From Liolophura sinensis (lineage: Eukaryota; Mollusca; Polyplacophora; Chitonida; Chitonidae): a stretch of DNA of 64,000 bases. Positions 1 to 12,830 of this stretch are shown piece by piece; positions within the stretch are counted from its first letter, which is position 1, and every line of letters begins with the position of its first letter. Position numbers and translations under genes: made by a program. Under the pieces are notes generated by a model. It did not search any database and was not told the DNA's origin. It was given only the letters and a program-made list of their open reading frames with translations. The stretch spans positions 2,534,023-2,598,022 of the forward strand of contig NC_088302.1 of NCBI RefSeq assembly GCF_032854445.1, read 5' to 3'.

Positions 1-344
1 GGCTTCTCGTGTCTGTCTCGAAGTCGGGAGGCCGGGATCAAAGCCGGCTCCTCTGCACCTGGAGTTTTTGATCAGTTATATATGGATAAATATTTTAATC
101 CAGTTGTCCAAAGTCAGGAATTCTTGTTGTGCTGATCCGCGCAGCTAGGAGTAAATGTCACAAATTCTTGGTTGCCGGGAACAAGAAATCAACAGCAAAT
201 ACTGACCATATACGCGAGCTTGATGGGTTTTGCTATCGAAACAGGGTAGTTTTCGCGATATTCAGAACACGGAAACGCTGTAATAATCTTAATGACTGGA
301 CATTTCGAATGCGGCTTTAAGCCAGAAGATTTATCAGGTATCTG
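1..344. other. No gene; possible SINE-head fragment at window edge
   Basis: I see no supportable gene. Bases 1-60 are GC-rich, unlike the AT-rich sequence that follows, and include GGGATCAAAGCC, which weakly resembles a Pol III B box. This may be the edge of a SINE that continues outside the window. The short ORFs here have no recognisable features. Confidence 0.3.
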
Positions 345-665
345 AGGAAGGGTCAGATACTTGATAAGAGCCTCCGCCTCCAAGTCCGCAGATTTGGGAG
401 GCATCCGTTCAAACCCGGGTCGAGTCAGACCAAAGACATGAAAATGGTATTTGAAACCGCATCGCCTGACTCCCGGTTCAGAGAGGTTAGAACAAGGAAA
501 CAAGACTGGTTGGCCCGATGTCAGTATAATATGACTGGGTGGGGTGTTATACCTGGGGTCTTCGACATAACACTTCAACCACAACAAAAAAACAGTATAT
601 ATACACACAGCTCGTCGTCATTCGACTGAAAAAATTGTCGCGTACGACGTAAACCCCAAAGCATA
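345..665 (+). mobile_element. Degenerate tRNA-derived SINE (family 2 variant)
   Basis: A B-box-like GTTCAAACCCGGG occurs near 408-420. It is followed by a body containing GACTGGTTGGCCCG and CAGTATAAT, then a 3' domain reading CGTCGTCATTCGACTG ... GCGTACGACG and AAACCCC. The body and tail match the better preserved copies at 38693-39050 and 19715-20060, but the middle differs and no target-site duplication was found. It is therefore an old or recombined member. Confidence 0.5.
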
Positions 666-669
666 GATG

Positions 670-1649
670 CATACACACACTCGTAAGATACATCTAAAAG
701 TACATGTAAAAAACGCCCAGATTTCGTCGATAACAATGACCTTGAGTTAATGAGAGCAGTACCTAATCAAAAAGATTATTATATCCTAATCACCATCAAA
801 TCTTGAGGATACATTTATAAGAGTGTATGTATATATTCTTATTACACACACTGGCCATTGTTTTCCGCGAGTCTTATTCACCTGTTTGTCAGCGGGCCAC
901 ATATTATCATGTGACTTAATAATTTCGCAGATTCCATGCTCCTCTCATCTGGCACTGTGTTGAAAATGTAAACACATATTAGCAACTTCATGTTATATAT
1001 TGATATTTGACCATGAAATGCAGGAAGATTTGATACACCAGTGTGTGAATGTCACCTGTATTGAGATATCCCAGGCAGTAGCCTGTGTTAAGTGCCGGTG
1101 ATACATTTGAAATTATTGTAATATGAACTAACGGAAACTCTTCTCTGAGATCACACGGTTTTTTTTTATCTTAATATAAAGGTTCAAGTTCAGTGATATA
1201 ATATGTATATAACAAATAAAAAAACATGTGCTTGCTTCCTTTGTGTTTAAAAAATGCAAATGGGATAAAAGCAGTATATTAGTGTTGGTACAGCGTTTAC
1301 ATATACATTTTTCAGATTAGTAGCTTTACTGTTACTGTAGCTGATATTTTCTACCAATGCAGTGTTATGGCATTCTTGAGAAGGAATGTTTGGTTGTTCT
1401 TCTCCTGTTTTGTTTTACAGGGTTTGTTGTGATTCGTAATATTTTACTACCTGTTGCCATGGTAACCGCGATAAAATGTCTCTAAAATCCAAACCTGACC
1501 TTTACATTGTTCCTAATTCAGTTGTTCTTATAAACTTGGATCATAAAACTGAAGTTTAAATACAATTGCTTGACTTTAACAACTATCAACATGTGAGATC
1601 ACGGAGAACGAAGCACTACATGCCACAGTCAACAGCAGCATGACGGGGT
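670..1649. other. AT-rich intergenic, nothing recognised
   Basis: Only short ORFs without recognisable motifs, and no clear repeat shared with the rest of the window. Confidence 0.4.
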
Positions 1650-1935
1650 TACTCTTTGATTTCACACGGACTAGCTATCTGTATTGGGACTTGCTCGGTG
1701 TCTCGAATGTCTCCCTCTCGCATTCACGACAGCATGGCAACGTTGTCTTATTGCCTACCTAACACCCGTGGACTCAGCCTTAGGCAACCTGTGCCATTAC
1801 TACACTATTATGGCACCCAGCTCTTTGGTATTCTCCGACTGACGTCTCCAGGCACGAAGACCTTCCAAGAGCATCCCATATTCGATGGGATTGAGGTCAG
1901 GTGATCTCGGATCAATTCGTTTTGGCAGCCATAAA
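1650..1935 (-). mobile_element. Tc1-like transposase relic (C-terminal part)
   Basis: Read on the minus strand, the sequence gives SPDLNPIE near 1880-1910, the block containing the last acidic residue region of the Tc1/mariner DDE/D catalytic domain. It continues with pieces resembling the family's C-terminus (ENTKELGA, WHRLPKAE, AIRQRCHAVV-ARG). The pieces are broken by in-frame stops and a frameshift just after the DLNPIE block, so the gene is dead. I did not find terminal inverted repeats around it. Assignment rests on motif recognition alone. Confidence 0.7.
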
Positions 1936-2355
1936 AATGATGTCTTCTCTTCTATTTTCCCCGAAATGAGAGCACACATTAATCACGATCTCGGCTTACT
2001 TTCGTAAGCGCAGCTTTTATTAAATGCAAAGAATACTGATGATTAGCTAAGGGCATGCGTTCTTAATACACAGTATCCTCCTCTCTGTTTAACATTCCCG
2101 CTTCGGAAATTCTTCATGGCCACAGCAAGCTAAACAATAAATTGGTAGAGCTAATTAACGTGTTGCCCCCAGTGACTTTTCCTAGATAAATATGTAATAC
2201 TCGTAGTTAAGTTTAATTGAAAAAGATGAATTTTCACCACAACCTTGCGAGCAACAAAGTATATCAAGACAGTTATGATCAGATTTCAAAGATTTGGTCC
2301 GGCCTTGATTAGGAGATGGTCAAATTGGCCACGGAATCCAGCTAGTAATCTGGAG
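1936..2355. other. Intergenic, nothing recognised
   Basis: AT-rich sequence without a supportable gene. It lies between the Tc1 relic and the first composite repeat copy. Confidence 0.4.
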
Positions 2356-2382
2356 CTTGCCGTATTTCTTCAGATTTCTACA

Positions 2383-2790
2383 TAAGTATAGCAATGGCAC
2401 ACACATACAAACACATGTCTATACGTCTGGCTCTGTCTGATATACCACCGAAACAGATGCGCAGACAAATGTATGCTCGGATTGCTGTGTCTAAGTATAG
2501 CAATGATACACACATACAAACAAATGTCTATACGTCTGGCTCTGTCTGATATACCACCGAAACAGATGCGCAGACAAATGTATGCTCGGATTGCTGTGTC
2601 TAAGTATAGCAATGGCACACACATACAAACAAATGTCTATACGTCTGGCTCTGTCTGATATACCACCGAAACAGATGCACAGACAAATGTATGCTCGGAT
2701 CGCTGTGTCTAAGTATAGCAATGATACACACGTACAAACAAATATTTGCACGCCTGTCTCTGTCCAGTATAACACTGATACATACGCACG
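2383..2790. repeat. Tandem repeat, 109-bp unit
   Basis: The word AAGTATAGCAATG recurs at 2383, 2492, 2601 and 2710, an exact 109-bp spacing. Within each unit a GACAAATGT-type sub-repeat occurs about every half unit, so the 109-bp unit is probably a dimer of the roughly 54-bp motif seen in the flanks. The overlapping ORFs on both strands here are by-products of the periodicity. Confidence 0.85.
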
Positions 2791-3290
2791 GACAAATATC
2801 TACACGCCTCACTGCGTCTCATTTGCCACTGATTGACACATACAGACGAATGTCCACACCATGCTTAGTGTGTTTGAGAACAGGGCTGCTACGCCTGTAC
2901 AGACAAATATCTACACTCTTCTCTGTAGAATGTTTATACACAAGTATTGAAAAGCGCATACACGCCTCGGTGTGTCTACCAGGGTAATAATACACTAGAA
3001 CAGACAAACGTCTACATACTTCGCTGTCTCTAATACAGCAATAACACAGACATACAAATGTCTACACGCCTCCCTGTGTCCAGTACAGCAGTGAGACACA
3101 CGTATTAGTACACATAAATGTCCACACGCTTCACTTTGTCAAACACAATCCTGATATAGGTATATATAGAACTCTGCATGACTCCCTGAGTTAAGTGAAT
3201 GTCTATACGCTTCACTTTGTCTAACACAATCCTGATATAGGTATATATAGAACTCTGCATGACTCCCTGAGTTAAGTGAATGTCTATACG
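2791..3290. repeat. Degenerate tandem repeats and an 81-bp direct duplication
   Basis: Diverged copies of the TGTCTACACGCCTC / AGTACAGCAATGATACACAC motif run to about 3110. Then a segment containing GATATAGGTATATATAGAAC and GAGTTAAGTGAATGTC is present twice in direct orientation, about 81 bp apart, between 3121 and 3290. Confidence 0.7.
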
Positions 3291-3967
3291 CTTCCATTTC
3301 CTGACTGCATATTTATGTGACTTTTATTGCCGTAAGGCTTGGGTTGATACTGTGTTTGAAGAAAAGTCTTGCGTATTAATTGAAAGAGTCTTTTGTCCAG
3401 TATATTTGTGTGAAAAGATTTACAAAAGATTTTTGTGTGAATATTTACATTGTTGTAATATATCTTGCTTTGAACGGTCCTATCTGATAGATGCTTTCTT
3501 GACTTTATGTGTTTCCTATGCCGTTTTCTAGATTTATTTGGCTCTACGGCCACAAAAATGTATCACATCATTAAGTGTTCAAATCCCCAGATAATCACAT
3601 GCTGGACAAGTCGATAGCCCATAAGGCAGCCTTGGTACTTACCGTGTACTGTACACACATTGCACCAGAATACGTCTATCTGATTAGAAATCACAAATGG
3701 TGGTTAACGCCAGAAGCGTATGGTGCTCATTGAAATTAAACTTTCAGGATCAATGGACTAAGTATCACCAATGCCCGATCCCTTTCAATTGCCCCTTGTA
3801 TAGTAAATGTAAAAAAGTAAGTTTTTCTACATGAGTGAAGTCTAATGAATTGCAATTAAAATCACGGGATGTTTTTACCTAATTCAGCTTAAGCCATGGT
3901 GTTTGGGTATTGTGTAAATTGTTACTAATTATAAATTTACATGAAAAGAGACTGTATTTCAACGGTT

Positions 3968-4063
3968 ACGTGTGACCATTTGCCAACTATCACGTGTGAC
4001 CATTTGCCAACTATCACGTGTGACCATTAGTCAACTATCACGTGTGACTATTTGCCAACTATC
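3968..4063. repeat. 24-bp tandem repeat, four copies
   Basis: ACGTGTGAC recurs at 3968, 3992, 4016 and 4040. The unit is ACGTGTGACCATTTGCCAAC plus TATC with minor variants. Confidence 0.85.
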
Positions 4064-5082
4064 GCGCTGTCGTCTCTACTCTGGTTTTACTCTCTGTACG
4101 TCTTTAGTTATATTATTTACAATCCGAACGATACATGTATTGTCAGCTGATTTTCCTGCCATACTTGAAAGACGATGATGAGCCAGATGGTACCGTGACA
4201 GAGCTGAAACAGCAGTCAATTAGCTTAGATGAAACAACCAGTTCAAGCAGATTACATATCGAACTGAGACAGTTAGGGATAATCAGCTAGCGTTAAATCT
4301 AACTTGATAGGCTTTCTTCATTCACAGGTATAGACAAATTTTTTGTATATAAAACATTGCGTATGCGACCTTATTTCATGAAAACGGTAAATGAGGAAAT
4401 TAAGTTGAATTTGGATCCATATCTGTGTTCCTATAGAAACAGCAGCACATGAACCATTGCAGTTTTACCTTGGTGTCATTTGTTTCCTCAACTTTTAACA
4501 GTATTCCTACAGAATCATATTTAGACTTATAGAACAAATTAACATGGATACTAAAACGTTAACATCAAATTATTTCCAAAACATGGTATTACTCGCCTGT
4601 TGCCTTTAAGGTGTAATATAACTGCGAGTAGCACGCCATACACTCGCCCGTAGATTAATTCGTGACAGTTAACAAATGAGTACATGTGTGGTAATGGTAT
4701 CATTTTGCGTTAATATGCAATAACTTATATTTACCTAATGGCATTAAACATTAGCCACAATGCAAACATACGAACTCTATTTATTTGCACGTACAAGATA
4801 AACCACGGTCACTGATGGTGATGGCCAAACAACAGGGGAGTAGGGAGTAGAATTCGATCACCGACATATACGAAACATTTTTTCATTTCATAATATAAAT
4901 ACTTTTTACTTGATAGCCATAAAAAATAAAAGTTCGACTTGCATGCAGTAGAGTGAAGACGTGCCTTTAAGCTCCGGTGTTTTTCTGGATTTTCAGAGGT
5001 GCCTTGTAAATTTGACTGTACATACATTGTGTGTGTTTTTTGTCATTGTACAGAGTTTGTAGTTTACATTACTTTTTTTTCC

Positions 5083-8000
5083 TGCAGATTGCATACAGTC
5101 AGGTATAGGATAAGATTTAGGGGTAGGCTGTTTTGATTGTATACAGTTAGGTATAAGCTGAGGTTTAGTGGTAGGCTGTTTTGATTGTATACAGTCAAGT
5201 GTAGGTTGAGATACGCGGGTAGGCTGTTTTGATTGTAAACAGTCAAGTATAGGTTGAAGGTTAGGGGTAGGCTGTTTTAACTGTATACAGTCAGGTATGG
5301 GTTGAGGATTTGAGGTAGGCTGTTTTGATTGTTTACAGTCAGATATAGGTTAAGATTTAAGGGTACGCTGTTTTGATTGTATACAGTTAGGTATATGTTG
5401 AGGTTTAGGGGTAGGCTGTTTTGATTGTATACAGTCAAGTATATGTTGAGGTTTTGGGGTATGCTGTCTTGATTGTATACAGTCAGATATGGGTTAAGAT
5501 TTACGGGTAGGCTGTTTTCATTGTATACAGTTAGATATAGGTTGAGGTTTTGGGGTAGGCTGTTTGATTGTATACAGTCAAGTATAGGTTAAGGTTTAGG
5601 GGTAGACTGTTTTGATTGCATACAGTCAGGTATAGATTAAGGTTTGGAGGTAGGCTGTTTTGATTTTATACAGTTAGGTATAGGTTGAGGTTTAGGGGTA
5701 GGCTGTTTTGATTGCATACAGTCAAGTATAAGTTAAGATTTAGGGGTAGGCTGTTTTGATTCTATACAGTCAGTTATAGGTTGAGGTTTTGGGATAGACT
5801 GTTTTGATTGTATAAAACTAGGTATAGGTTATGGTTTAGTTGTAGGCTGCTTTTATTGTATACAGTCAAGTTTGGGTTGAGGATTAGGGGTAGGCTGTTT
5901 TGATTGTATACAGTTAGGTATGGGTTAAGATTTACGGGTAGGCTGTTTTGATTGTATACAGTCAGGTATAGGTTGAGGTTCAGGGGTAGGCTGTTTTGAT
6001 TGTATACAGTTAGGTATAGGTTGAGGTTCAGGGGTAGGCTGTTTTGATTGTATACAGTTAGGTATGGGTTAAGATTTACGGGTAGGCTGTTTTGATTGTA
6101 TACAGTTAGGTATAGGTTTAAGTTTTGGGGTAGGCTGTTTTGATTGTATACAGTCAGGTATAGGTTGAGGTTCAGGGGTAGGCTGTTTTGATTGTATACA
6201 GTTAAGTATGCGTTAAGATTTAGGGGTAAACTGTTTTGATTGTATACAGTCAAGTATGGGTTAAGATTTATTGGTAGGCTGTTTTGATTGCATACAGTCA
6301 GGTATAGATTAAGGTTTTGGGGTAGGCTGTTTTGATTGTATACAGTTAGGTATAGTTTGAGGTTTTGGGGTAGGCTGTTTTGATTGTATACATTCAGGTA
6401 CAGGTTAAGGTTTTGGAGTAGGCTGTTTTGATTGTATACAGTTAGGTATAGGTTGACGTTTTGGGGTAGGCTGTTTTGATTGTATACATTCAGGTATAGG
6501 TCAAGGTTTTGGGTTAGGCTGTTTTGATTGTATACAGTCAAGTGAAGGTTAAAACTTAGGGGTAAGCTGTTTTGATTGAATACAGTCAAGCATAGTTTGA
6601 GGTTTTTGGGTAGGCTCTTTTAATTGTATACAGTCAGGTACAGGTTAAGGTTTTGGGGTAGGCTGTTTTGATTGTATACAGTCAGGTATAGGTTAAGGCT
6701 TAGGGTTAGGCTGTTTTGATTGTATACAGTCAGGTACAGGTTGAGGTTTTGGGGTAGGCTGTTTTGATTGTATACAGTCAGGTATAGGTTGAGGTTTGGG
6801 GGTAGGCAGTTTGATTTTATACAGTTAGTTATACGTTGAGGTTTAGGGGTAGGCTGTTTTGATTGCATACAGTCAAGTATGGGTTAAGATTTAGGGGTAG
6901 GCTGTTTTGATTCTATACAGTTAGGTATAGGTTGAGGTTTTGGGATAGACTGTTTTGATTGTATAAAACTAGGTATAGGTTATGGTTTAGTTGTAGGCTG
7001 CTTTTATTGTATACAGTCAAGTTTGGGTTGAGGATTAGGGGTAGGCTGTTTTGATTGTATACAGTTAGGTATGGGTTAAGATTTACGGGTAGGCTGTTTT
7101 GATTGTATACAGTCAGGTATAGGTTGAGGTTCAGGGGTAGGCTGTTTTGATTGTATACAGTTAGGTATAGGTTGAGGTTCAGGGGTAGGCTGTTTTGATT
7201 GTATACAGTTAGGTATGGGTTAAGATTCACGGGTAGGCTGTTTTGATTGTATACAGTTAGGTATAGGTTTAAGTTTTGGGGTAGGCTGTTTTGATTGTAT
7301 ACAGTCAGGTATAGGTTGAGGTTCAGGGGTAGGCTGTTTTGATTGTATACAGTTAGGTATGGGTTAAGATTTACGGGTAGGCTGTTTTGATTGTATACAG
7401 TTAGGTATAGGTTGAGGTTTTGGGGTAGGCTGTTTTGATTGTATACATTCAGGTATAGGTCAAGGTTTTGGGGTAGGCTGTTTTGATTGTATACAGTTAA
7501 GTATGCGTTAAGATTTAGGGGTAGACTGTTTTGATTGTATACAGTCAAGTATGGGTTAAGATTTATTGGTAGGCTGTTTTGATTGCATACAGTCAGGTAT
7601 AGATTAAGGTTTTGGGGTAGGCTGTTTTGATTGTATACAGTTAGGTATAGTTTGAGGTTTTGGGGTAGGCTGTTTTGATTGTATACATTCAGGTACAGGT
7701 TAAGGTTTTGGAGTAGGCTGTTTTGATTGTATACAGTTAGGTATAGGTTGACGTTTTGGGGTAGGCTGTTTTGATTGTATACATTCAGGTATAGGTCAAG
7801 GTTTTGGGTTAGGCTGTTTTGATTGTATACAGTCAAGTGAAGGTTAAAACTTAGGGGTAAGCTGTTTTGATTGAATACAGTCAAGCATAGTTTGAGGTTT
7901 TGGGGTAGGCTGTTTTAATTGTATACAGTCAGGTACAGGTTAAGGTTTTGGGGTAGGCTGTTTTGATTGTATACAGTCAGGTATAGGTTAAGGCTTAGGG

Positions 8001-11000
8001 TTAGTCTGTTTTGATTTTATACGGTTAGGTATAGGTTGACGTTTTGGGGTAGGCTGTTTTGATTGTATACATTCAGGTATAGGTTGACGTTTTGGGGTTG
8101 GCTGTTTTGATTGTATACATCCTTTTATAGGTTGAGGTTTAGGGGTAGGCTGTTTTGATTTTATACATTCAGGTATAGGTTGAGGTTTAGGGGTAGGCTG
8201 TTTTAATTGTATACAGTTATGTATAGGTTAAGGTTTTGGGGTAGGCTGTTTTGATTGTATACAGTCAGGTATAGGTTAAGGCTTAGGGGTAGGCTGTTTT
8301 AATTGTATACAGTTAGGTATAGGTTGACGTTTTGGGGTAGGCTGTTTTGATTGTATACATTCAGGTATAGGTTGACGTTTTGGGGTTGGCTGTTTTGATT
8401 GTATACATCCTTTTATAGGTTGAGGTTTAGGGGTAGGCTGTTTTGATTTTATACATTCAGGTATAGGTTGAGGTTTAGGGGTAGGCTGTTTTGATTGTAT
8501 ACAGTCAAGTTTGGGTTGAGGATTAGGGGTAGGCTGTTTTGGTTGTATACAGTCAGGTATAGGTTGAGGTTTAGGGGTAGGCTGTTTTGACTGTATACAG
8601 TCAAGTGTGGGTTAAGATTTAGGGGTAGGCTTTTTCCATTGTATACAGTCAAGTATGGGTTAAGATTTACGGGTAGGCTGTTTTGATTCTATACAGTCAG
8701 TTATAGGTTGAGGTTTTGGGATAGACTGTTTTGATTGTATAAAACTAGGTATAGGTTATAGTTTAGTTGTAGGCTGCTTTTATTGTATACAGTCAAGTTT
8801 GGGTTGAGGATTATGGGTAGGCTGTTTTGGTTGTATACAGTCAGGTATAGGTTGAGGTTTAGGGGTAGGCTGTTTTGACTGTATACAGTCAAGTGTGGGT
8901 TAAGATTTAGGGGTAGGCTTTTTCCATTGTATACAGTCAAGTATAGGTTAAGATTTACGGGTAGGCTGTTTTGATTGTATACAGTCAAGTATAGGTTGAG
9001 GTTTTGGGGTAGGCTGTTTTAATTGCATACAGTCTGGTGCAAGTTGAGGTACTGGGTTAGGCTGTTTTGACTGTATACAGTCAAGTGTGGGTTAAGATTT
9101 AGGGGTAGGCTGTCTTCCCTGTATACAGTCAGGGATAGGTTGATATTTAGGGGTAGGTTGTGTTGATTGTATACAGTGAGGTAAAGGTTGAGGTTTAGGG
9201 GTAGGCTATTTTGACCGTATACTGTTAAGTGTGGGTTAAGATTTAGGGTTAGGCTGTTTTGATTGTATACAATCAGGTATAGGTTGAGGTTTAGGGGTAG
9301 GCTGTTTTGACTGTATAGAGTCAAGTGTGGGTTAAGATTTAGGGATAGGCTGTTTTTATTGTATACAGTCAAGTATGAGTTAAGATTTAGGGGTAGGCTG
9401 TTTTGATTGCATACAGGCTGGTATAGGTTGAGGTTTTGGGTTAGGCTGTTTTGATTGTATAAAGTTAGTTATACGTTGGGGTTTAGGGGTAGGCTGTTTT
9501 CATTGTATACAGTCAGGTATAGGTTGAGATTTAGGGGTATTCTGTTTTGATTGTATACAGTCAAGTATAGGTTGTGGTTTTGGGGTATGCTGTTTTCATC
9601 GCATACAGTCAAATATTGATTGAGGTTTAGGGGTAGGCTGTTTTTATTGTGTACAGTTAGGTATAGATTGAGGTTTTGGGGTAGGCTGTTTTGATTGTAT
9701 ACATTCAGGTATAGGTTGAGGTTTTGGGGTTGGCTGTTTTTATTGTATACAGATAGGTATAGGTTGAGGTTTTGGGGTAGGTTGTTTTGATTGTATACAT
9801 TCAGGTATAATTCGAGGTTTTGGGGTAGGCTGTTTTGATTGTATACATTCAGGTATAGGTTGAGTGTTAGGGTTAGTCTGTTTTGAATTTATACAGTTAG
9901 GTATAGGTTGACGTTTTGGGGTAGGCTGTTTTGATTGTATACATTCAGGTATAGGTTGACGTTTTGGGGTTGGCTGTTTTGATTGTACACAATCAGGTAT
10001 AGGTTGAGGTTTTGGGTTAGGATGTTTTGATTGTATACAGTCAGGTATGGGTTGAGGTTTAGGTGTAGACTGTTTTGATTGTACACAGTTAGGTATAGGT
10101 TAAGATTTTGTGGTAGGCTGTCTTGATTGTATACGGTCAGATATGGGTTAAGATTTAGGGATAGGCTGTTTTGATTGTATACAGTTAGGTGTAGGTTGAG
10201 GTTTAGGGGTAGCCTGTTTTCATTATATACAGTCAAGTATGGGTTTAAGATTTAAGGGTAGGCTGTTTTGATTGTATACAGTCAGGTATAGGTTGAGGTT
10301 TAGGTGTAGGCTGTTTTGATTGTATACAGTTAGGTATAGGTTGAGGTTTATTGGTAGGCTGTTTTGAATGTATAAAGTTATGTATGGGTTGAGGTTTTGT
10401 GGTAGGCTGTTTTGATTTTATACAGTTATGTATAGGTTGAGGTTTTGGGGTAAGCTGTTTTGATTGTATACATTAAGGTATAGGTTGAGGTTTAGGTGTA
10501 GGCTGTTTTGATTGTATACAGTTAGGTATAGGTTGAGGTTTATTGGTAGGCTGTTTTGAATGTATAAAGTTATGTATGGGTTGAGGTTTTGGGGTAGGCT
10601 GTTTTGATTGTATACATTTAGGTATAGGTTGAGGTTTAGGTGTAGGCTGTTTTGATTGTATACAGTTAGGTATAGGTTGAGGTTTATTGGTAGGCTGTTT
10701 TGAATGTATAAAGTTATGTATGGGTTGAGGTTTTGGGGTAGGCTGTTTTGATTGTATACAATCAGGTATAGGTTGAGGTTTTGGGGTAGGCTGTTTTGAT
10801 TGTATACAGTGAGGTATAGGTTGAGGTTTTGGGGTAGGCTCTTTTGATTGTATACAGTGAGGTATAGGCTGAGGTTTAGGGGTAGGCTCTTTTGATTTTA
10901 TACAGTTAGGTATAGGTTGAGGTTTAGATGTAGGCTGTTTTGATTGTATACAGTTAGGTATAGGTTGATGTTTAGGGATGGGCTCTCTTGATTGTATACA

Positions 11001-11720
11001 GTTAGATATGGGTTAAGATTTAGGGGTAGGCTGTTTTGATTGTATACAGTTAGGTTTAGGTTGAGGTTTAGGGGTAGGCTGTTTTGATTGTATATAGTTA
11101 GGTATGAGTTGAGGTTTAGGGGTAGGCTGTTTTCATTGTATACAGTCAAGTATGGGTTAAGATTTACGGGTAGGCTGTTTTGATTGTTTACAGTCAGGTA
11201 TAGATTGAGGTTTTTTGGGGTAGGCCGTTTTGATTGCATAAAGTTAGGTATACGTTGAGGTTTAGGGTTAGGCTGTTTTGAATGCATACAGTTAGGTATA
11301 GGTTGAGGTTTAGGGTTAGGCTGTTTTGAATGTATGCAGTTAGGTATGGGTTGAGTTTTAGTGTTAGGCTGTTTTGATTGTATACAGTTAGGTATAGGTT
11401 GAAGTTTAGGGGTAGGCTGTTTTAAATGTATACAGTTAGGTATGAGTTGAGGTTTAGGGGTAGGCTGTTTTCAATGTATACTGTTATTTATGGGTTGAGG
11501 TTTAGGGTTATGCTGTTTTGAATGTATACAGTTAGGTATAGGTTGAGGTTTAGGGTTAGGCTGTTTTGAATGTATACAGTCAGGTATGGGTTGACGTTTA
11601 GGGTTAATCTGTTTTCATTGTATACAGTTAGGTATAAGTTGAGGTTTTGAGGTAGGTTGTTTTGATTGTATACAGTCAGGTATAGGTTGAGGTTTAGGGG
11701 GAGGCTGTTTCGATTGTATG
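5083..11720. repeat. 6.6-kb satellite of a 48-bp unit
   Basis: About 138 tandem copies of a 48-bp unit whose core reads GGCTGTTTTGATTGTATACA, followed by GTCAGGTATAGGTTGAGGTT and TAGGGGTA. Divergence between copies is moderate and GG(T/A)TATGGGTTAAGATTTA-type variants recur. Because 48 is a multiple of three, the minus strand reads open over long stretches as a 16-residue repeat resembling LTVYNQNSLPLNLNLY. This is not evidence for a gene: starts and stops fall wherever a copy mutates, and no promoter or splice structure was seen. A higher-order duplication is present (see findings). Confidence 0.95.
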
Positions 11721-12020
11721 TACACATTCATTTAGTGCTATTAACACGAGCTCCTGTTGTTCATGCCAATTGCCAGGTAATGGCGGGTAAGCAAAGCTGG
11801 TCTGGCTCTTTATCTGTTTCTCCTGTCAAGGGAACTACTGTATTTATAAATGCGATTGTTCTTTGGGCCAGCTAAACCCACTGAGATTAGGTAAAGCCCT
11901 ACAGCAGGTCACCATAAAATCTATCTGCTGGTTATTTGGCTATTGGATGTGGTGACACTAGACAAACCCAGTCTTTTCTCTCTTGTAGTAACATTATGGG
12001 AATTGACTTGAATGTGTTTA
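11721..12020. other. Spacer between satellite and retroelement relic
   Basis: Unique-looking AT-rich sequence with no recognised gene. Confidence 0.4.
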
Positions 12021-12024
12021 GAAT

Positions 12025-12830
12025 GAGAAAACAATTGTAAAAGGGGTGGTTTATGGTTTGGCTGATGAATTCTATGAAAATGAAATCAAATTGTATTTGT
12101 CTAAGTATAATGTAATATATGTTGAACGCATGCTTCGCAGAGATAAGTCGCCGTCTATGCCTGCTCTGTTACACTTTGAGTCTAAGCCTTTAAATGATGT
12201 AATATTTATTACTGTTGCATTTCAGCAGTTTCTGTAAAGAGTATATTCTGCGTATGGTGCGTTTTTTTTTTCTTTTTTGGTGTCAAAGAATGGGTCATGT
12301 AGCAGCTGAGTGCAAGGCCAAGTGAAAACCATGATTATTTTGGGGGCCTTCGTGGCTTATTTGGTTAGCGCGCTAGCGCAGTTTATTGACCCGGGAGCCC
12401 CTCACCAATGGGGTCGCTGTGAGTTCAAGTCCAACTCATGCTGGCTTCCTCTCCGGCCGTACGTGGGAACCTGCGCATGGTTGTGGGTTTCCCCCCGGGC
12501 TCTTCACGGTTTCCTTCCACCATAATGCTGGCCGCCGTCGCATAAGTGAAATTTTCTTGTGTACGGCGTAAAACACCCATCAAATAAGTAAATAAATGAT
12601 TACTCAGATTGCTACGGACTCCCCTAAACATTGTAGCTGTAAAACGTTACCGCTTTCCGTGGCTGTCCAGTACGAAAAGAGGCCAAGGCCCAGTTTATCA
12701 AAACTACCCAGAGGTTATCTTTCGCAGAGGCATTAGGAATTGTCAGAACCAACTACCAGAAATCTCATGAAGACTTACTCCTCACCTCCCACCCCTCACC
12801 CCACTCCCCCAGAAACAGCCAGAATTAGGG
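12025..12830 (+). mobile_element. Non-LTR retrotransposon ORF1 relic with zinc-knuckle remnant
   Basis: The plus strand reads VVYGLADEF ... YVERMLRR ... MPALLHFE, typical of the RNA-binding/gag-like ORF1 of Jockey- and I-related retrotransposons. After frameshifts around 12237-12265 a CCHC zinc-knuckle remnant CQRMGHVAAECKAK follows (about 12270-12323). The reading is then interrupted by the SINE at 12338-12595 and resumes with YEKEAKAQF ... TQRLSFAEAL, also typical of ORF1 distal to the zinc fingers. It is broken and non-functional. No ORF2 follows on this strand. Confidence 0.6.
12338..12595 (+). mobile_element. tRNA-derived SINE, family 1, full length
   Basis: The 5' tRNA-like head has an A-box region (TGGCTTATTTGGTTAGCGCG) and a B box (GAGTTCAAGTCC). 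It is followed by a body with CTTCCTCTCCGGCCGTACGT, a 3' domain with GCCGCCGTCGCATAAG and GTACGGCG, and an A-rich AAATAAGTAAATAA tail. Possible 7-bp target duplications ATGATTA flank it (12331-12337 and 12596-12602). It sits inside the retrotransposon ORF1 relic. Confidence 0.85.

Larger units (their letters stand above)
2356..4925. repeat. Composite dispersed repeat, copy A, left part
   Basis: The segment opens with a stretch ending TTTCTTCAGATTTCTACAT, which recurs at about 19169-19197. It then holds arrays of the GACAAATGTCTACACGCCTC type, followed by a non-tandem module (about 3590-4925) including CATAAGGCAGCCTTGG and TGGTGCTCATT. The same module recurs at about 20160-20950 (copy B) and 22890-24100 (copy C). 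Homology breaks off near 4925 and resumes at about 14088, so copy A appears split by a large insertion. No coding capacity was recognised. Confidence 0.6.

Noticed and set aside
5774..11727. Long minus-strand ORFs encoding 16-residue repeats like LTVYNQNSLPLNLNLY
   Set aside because: They arise because the 48-bp satellite unit is a multiple of three and free of stops in that frame. No signal peptide, no non-repeat domain, and starts and ends fall at random unit mutations.
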